From Clostridiaceae bacterium (GTDB lineage: Bacteria; Bacillota; Clostridia; Oscillospirales; Acutalibacteraceae), in NCBI GenBank assembly GCA_016292705.1, contig JAEDHZ010000077.1:1-7146 (forward strand): a stretch of 7,146 bases of DNA, written 5' to 3'. Positions 6,805 to 7,146 of this stretch are shown piece after piece. The notes below the pieces were generated by a model. It was given only the letters and a program-made list of their open reading frames with translations. It was not told the origin of the DNA and searched no databases. The stretch's first letter is position 1. Every line of letters begins with the position of its first letter. The translations under genes and the position numbers were made by a program.

Positions 6805-6839
6805 GCCCGGAGACCTTTGGAGATCTTCCGGGCATTTTT
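6805..6839. terminator. Intrinsic terminator, probably bidirectional
   Basis: GCCCGGA (6805-6811) pairs with TCCGGGC (6827-6833), with a short extra CC/GG pairing inside the loop. On the plus strand ATTTTT follows, just 15 bases after the glycosidase stop. On the minus strand the stem is followed by TCTTTTTT (reverse complement of 6797-6804). It can therefore end both the glycosidase transcript and that of the converging minus-strand gene. Confidence 0.88.
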
Positions 6840-6998
6840 ATGAGGATTTTTCGGCGCAAACCGTATCAAAAACCGTTTGCTGTTTTCGTCTGTCTGAAAA
6901 AGAGAAATTGATTTTTCTTCCTATACATGACAGCTTTTCAGTATCATATAGGTATAAAACAAAACACCGGTTTTCAGCATTGTTGTTTTTGTATAAAC
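6840..6998. other. AT-rich convergent intergenic spacer with an imperfect inverted repeat
   Basis: No gene is supported here. CCTAT and ATGA (6920-6924, 6927-6930) pair with TCAT and ATAGG (6944-6952), leaving a two-base bulge and a 13-base loop. A weak AAAAC/GTTTT palindrome around CCGG lies near 6963-6975 and could help to end the minus-strand gene. Otherwise it is ordinary 3' spacer between converging genes. Confidence 0.4.
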
Positions 6999-7146
6999 TT
7001 ATTCAGCTTCCTTTTTACGCTTCACAAGCAACAAGATTATTACTGCTGTCAGTGCCAAAATAACAGCCCCTAAACAAGAAATGATTATTACAGTTCCTGT
7101 GTTGCTGAAAAAAGCGGATGATTCCGAAGCTTCAACATTTTCTGCA
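6999..7146 (-). CDS. C-terminal membrane anchor of an unidentified protein (start outside the window)
   Basis: Only the last 48 codons are present, ending in TAA at 6999-7001. The visible tail is a polar, acidic and Ser-rich linker (AENVEASESS), then SNTG, then about 24 hydrophobic residues, and finally the basic KRKKEAE. This is the layout of a surface or secreted protein held by a C-terminal helix, with a short cytoplasmic tail. It resembles a sortase signal in shape, but SNTG is not a convincing LPxTG motif, so a plain transmembrane anchor is as likely. The gene converges on the glycosidase, and the terminator at 6805-6839 probably ends it. The identity of the main domain cannot be told. 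Confidence 0.75.
   Translation of the reverse strand, partial: AENVEASESSAFFSNTGTVIIISCLGAVILALTAVIILLLVKRKKEAE

Noticed and set aside
6680..7063. A 127-residue plus-strand frame across the glycosidase 3' end
   Set aside because: It runs through the terminator hairpin and into the antisense of the right-edge gene, and has no translation signal.

Overview
The window looks like chromosomal DNA of a low-to-mid GC Firmicute, most likely a gut-type Clostridia (Oscillospiraceae/Ruminococcaceae-like). The support is the gene order mraZ-rsmH-ftsL-class B PBP, the strong AGGAGG/GGAGG ribosome binding sites, the sigma-A-type promoters with 17-base spacers, and the style of the proteins. The genus cannot be fixed from sequence alone.

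Left half (1 to about 3950, all on the minus strand): the start of the division and cell wall (dcw) cluster, read right to left. A TTGACA/TAAAAT promoter (3921-3949) is followed by a degenerate array of TGGG-like repeats that may be MraZ autoregulatory boxes. Then come mraZ (3330-3836), rsmH (2391-3317), a small FtsL-type membrane protein (1894-2349) and a class B penicillin-binding protein of the FtsI/SpoVD type (1742 down past position 1). The PBP runs off the left edge with 580 codons visible. MraZ regulates the cluster, RsmH methylates 16S rRNA, FtsL scaffolds the divisome, and the PBP crosslinks septal or spore peptidoglycan. Two stretches inside the cluster carry unexplained structure: a perfect 8-bp hairpin right after the rsmH stop, and a 151-base hairpin-rich gap before the PBP.

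Middle (3837-4143): a 307-base divergent intergenic region with a promoter at each end. Between them lie a perfect 12-bp palindrome and a 9-bp direct repeat that could be operators.

Right half: one large plus-strand gene (4144-6789, 881 aa) for a cytoplasmic GH36/clan GH-D-like glycoside hydrolase. It appears to be a single-gene transcription unit, with its own promoter, a good RBS, a tandem TAA TAA stop and a hairpin terminator. The terminator is flanked by A and T tracts, so it probably also stops the converging minus-strand gene. Only the last 48 codons of that gene are present (6999 to the right edge): a C-terminal membrane anchor with a basic tail.

Most of the window is ordinary core biology. 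The less ordinary parts are the glycosidase of uncertain specificity, the KTA variant of the PBP KTG motif, the C-terminal extension of MraZ and the structured non-coding stretches. I see no RNA genes, CRISPR array, insertion sequence or defence system.
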